Source of the DNA: JAWXUC01 sp044432975
Lineage (GTDB): Bacteria; Pseudomonadota; Alphaproteobacteria; RF32; CAG-239
DNA length: 64,000 nt
Direction of reading: 5' to 3'
NCBI GenBank assembly: GCA_044432975.1
Contig: JAWXUC010000006.1
Location: 41,875 to 105,874, forward strand
Shown: piece by piece, positions 62,349 to 64,000 of the stretch
How positions within the stretch are numbered: the stretch's first letter is position 1
Layout of the letters: each line of letters starts with the position of its first letter
The notes under the pieces: generated by a model
Databases searched by the model: none
What the model saw: only the letters and a program-made list of their open reading frames with translations
What the model was told of the DNA's origin: nothing
Position numbers and translations under genes: made by a program

Positions 62349-62770
62349 TGAGCAAGATTAGGGTTTAATTTTCCAAAGGCTTTTTCAAAGAAGTTCTGTT
62401 CATTAGCTTCATTTGCGATTGTTTTTTCTTCGTCAATAATAATCTGTTTTCCATCAGTTATATCAGCTCTGTTAATTGAAACTACATTGCCTTCTTTGTC
62501 AAATTTAACAACTAAAATATCTCTACTAACAAGAGTAGGTTTAAGGAATGCAATTTTTTTCATTTGAGACTTCATATATATCCAAGTATTCACGTCAATA
62601 GGAGATACGTTTGAAGGGTTGCCTAAAAGGTCTAAAACCTCTCCTTTAGATGCTCCAACTTCTAGCATATTTATTTTTGATTGCGGTGGCATGCTTCCTT
62701 GAGGCACAATAAATGTGTCTGCAGAACAAGCGCATAAAAATAAAAAACTTGATAAAATAAATTTCTTCAT
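62345..62770 (-). CDS. bamE: Outer-membrane assembly lipoprotein BamE (OmlA/SmpA)
   Basis: 141 residues. Lipobox LCAC with lipidated Cys15. The core has GASKGEVLDLLGNPSNVSPID, TWIYMKSQ and VVKFDKEGNVVSINRAD, the SmpA/OmlA pattern. BamE is an accessory of the Bam complex that folds outer-membrane barrels such as the protein at 754. Divergent from the DUF177 gene, the usual alphaproteobacterial arrangement. Confidence 0.9.
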   Translation of the reverse strand: MKKFILSSFLFLCACSADTFIVPQGSMPPQSKINMLEVGASKGEVLDLLGNPSNVSPIDVNTWIYMKSQMKKIAFLKPTLVSRDILVVKFDKEGNVVSINRADITDGKQIIIDEEKTIANEANEQNFFEKAFGKLNPNLAQ

Positions 62771-62824
62771 TGACTAAAACTCCGATTTAAATAATATATA
62801 CACTATATAAGAGGAAATTTAAAT

Positions 62825-63265
62825 ATGCAAAATGTTTTTTATCACCCTATAATAGTTGATGACTTAAGAAACGCTGAAAAAAAGTTTAACATCAAAACTA
62901 GTGGCAATCAAAATAAGTTTATAGCAGAGGTTTTGAAGGTTGCAGGAATAGATGAGCTTAAGGCAGAAATTTTTATTAAGGCAAATAACAATATAATAAA
63001 AGTAAAAGGCAACATTAAAACTGTTGTAGAATTAACAAGTGTTGTTTCTTTAGAAAAGTTCAAAAAAGATTACGATGTTAATTTTGATATGATTTTTGAT
63101 ACGTCTTTGAACTATCAACAACAAAGAGAGCTTGAAAATGAAGGCAAAGAAGCCCCAGATATTATTATTGAAGGCAAAATAGACTTAGCCGACATTATAA
63201 TAGAACAACTAGCCCTAAACATAGAAGAATACCCCCGCATAGACGGCGAAGAATTTGTTTTTTAA
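62825..63265 (+). CDS. DUF177 (YceD-like) protein
   Basis: 146 residues with the family's KVKGNIKTVVELTSVVSLEKF region and the acidic C-terminal end DLADIIIEQLALNIEEYPRI. YceD proteins are linked to 23S rRNA maturation and usually precede rpmF. Here no rpmF or plsX follows; a repeat field takes its place, which suggests rearrangement. GAGGA lies upstream of the ATG. Confidence 0.82.
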   Translation: MQNVFYHPIIVDDLRNAEKKFNIKTSGNQNKFIAEVLKVAGIDELKAEIFIKANNNIIKVKGNIKTVVELTSVVSLEKFKKDYDVNFDMIFDTSLNYQQQRELENEGKEAPDIIIEGKIDLADIIIEQLALNIEEYPRIDGEEFVF

Positions 63266-64000
63266 GTAAACAATTGTACATTTATTATTCCCCCTTTGTA
63301 GGGTACGGTCTTGACCGTACCTTGAAAAATTGAAGATTCCTAATCAAAACCTCTTACGATGTTTTGAGGAATGACGGGTAAATGTAGGGGCGGTCATTGA
63401 CCGTCCGTATGTAGGGGACGACACCCACACCATCCCGCAACAATGGGATAATTGTAGGGGCGACTATCAGTCGCCCGCATGTAGGAGATGGGTCTGTCGT
63501 CCCGTAAAACAATGTCATTCCTCAAGCCTGCGAATGCAGGCTTGATTAGGAATCTTCTGCTGAATTTCTTTCAATCGCCCGTATGTATGGGAGGACGCTT
63601 ACATCACCTCATTAATTTCAAAATGTTACAGTTTTATGAATTTTAATACTTAGTGTATAATTTTTATTGCATTTATCAAAAACTTATGAGACACTAACAG
63701 TAGTATATATTAACGTTTGCATTTTTGGGAGGATGTATAATGGTTAAATTTTTGAGCGTACGCACTTTTTGTGTCGTCTTCAGTTTATTTTCATTTACAT
63801 TTCAATCAAATGTCACCTTTTCTGGTGATAAAATCAACACCAATTATGGTGCATTTTGTGCTAGCCTTAATAAAATATAAAATTGTAGGGGATGGGTTTG
63901 TCGTCCTGACAAACAAAGTCATTCCTCAAGCCTGCGACTGCAGGCTTGATTAGGAATCTTCTGCTGAATTTCTTTTAACCGCCACTCAATGCGTGTTTGG
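63266..64000. repeat. Palindromic repeat field at the 3' end
   Basis: TGTAGGG hairpins with different stems at about 63296-63322, 63382-63406, 63411-63439, 63454-63478, 63480-63504 and 63885-63910. A CAAGCCTGCG...TGCAGGCTTG palindrome with GATTAGGAATCTTCTGCTG occurs twice (about 63513-63568 and 63919-63974). One small gene lies inside (63740-63880). Confidence 0.7.
63740..63880 (+). CDS. Small exported-looking peptide, 46 residues
   Basis: A 46-codon frame with a strong ribosome site (GGGAGG 7 bp before ATG). A basic start (MVKFLSVR) is followed by a hydrophobic run (TFCVVFSLFSFTF), like a short signal peptide or membrane anchor, then about 25 polar residues with one Cys. I recognise no family. 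It is isolated among repeats. Confidence 0.4.
   Translation: MVKFLSVRTFCVVFSLFSFTFQSNVTFSGDKINTNYGAFCASLNKI

Overview
The window is AT-rich (roughly one third G+C by eye) and reads as chromosome from an uncultured, probably host-associated alphaproteobacterium. That placement is an inference from gene content: a CckA-type hybrid kinase beside an HdaA-like DnaA regulator, a DUF2336 protein, BamE next to a DUF177 protein, and long-form Hpf with PtsN. No 16S rRNA is present to confirm it. Most of the sequence is ordinary housekeeping: murD, rplM-rpsI, gpsA, fliQ-fliR-flhB, mrcA, prfB with its programmed frameshift, rpmG, infA, ptsN, hpf, pheA, parC, recQ, sdaAA/sdaAB, rnhA, an M16 protease, comEC, bamE and a DUF177 gene.

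Layout. 1-9.2 kb: an orphan prepilin, a small outer-membrane barrel, a HAD hydrolase, a very acidic small protein, a nitronate-monooxygenase-like flavoprotein, murD, a possible exported cysteine peptidase and a two-gene unit ending in a VanX-like dipeptidase. 9.2-13.9 kb: a repeat-rich accessory stretch with the first of three exported cysteine-rich proteins that share a leader, tRNA-Thr, small unknown genes and an XRE regulator. 14.0-16.5 kb: a GT2, TagF-like, TagD-like surface glycerol-phosphate cluster, divergent from the XRE gene across a pair of matching 18-bp palindromes. 16.5-31.7 kb: sugar kinase, ribosomal proteins, gpsA, hdaA-cckA-flhB-fliR-fliQ, PBP1A, DUF2336, HD-GYP and glyoxalase II genes. 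31.7-34.9 kb: two more leader-sharing exported proteins, each behind a copy of the same 149-bp inverted-repeat element. 35-50 kb: housekeeping genes plus three tandem VirB2-like pilins, a solo LuxR helix-turn-helix gene, a zeta-toxin-like kinase, a candidate structured ncRNA and a long palindrome. 50.3-54.5 kb: a 935-residue protein with a C-terminal HNH-like motif, convergent with a ubiquitin-autotransporter fusion, next to tRNA-Ser. 54.6-64 kb: metabolic and envelope genes, then a repeat field.

The most striking gene lies at 53140-54318 on the minus strand. A signal peptide is followed directly by a nearly complete eukaryote-type ubiquitin (56 of the first 71 residues match human ubiquitin, with all seven lysines and the Ile44 patch kept but no terminal Gly-Gly). 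An autotransporter-like beta-barrel completes the protein. I infer that it presents ubiquitin at or beyond the outer membrane. The second strong theme is the set of three exported proteins with a near-identical leader and Cys-rich module but unrelated C-terminal halves, each preceded by the same 149-bp element bounded by inverted copies of a 36-bp palindrome-like site. Together with the tandem pilins and the glycerol-phosphate cluster, they point to a genome investing heavily in a variable cell surface.

Intergenic DNA is dominated by short palindromic repeats. One family starts TGTAGGG and has stems whose sequence changes from copy to copy while staying self-complementary. Several longer repeats (about 127, 162, 183 and 210 bp) are also present.
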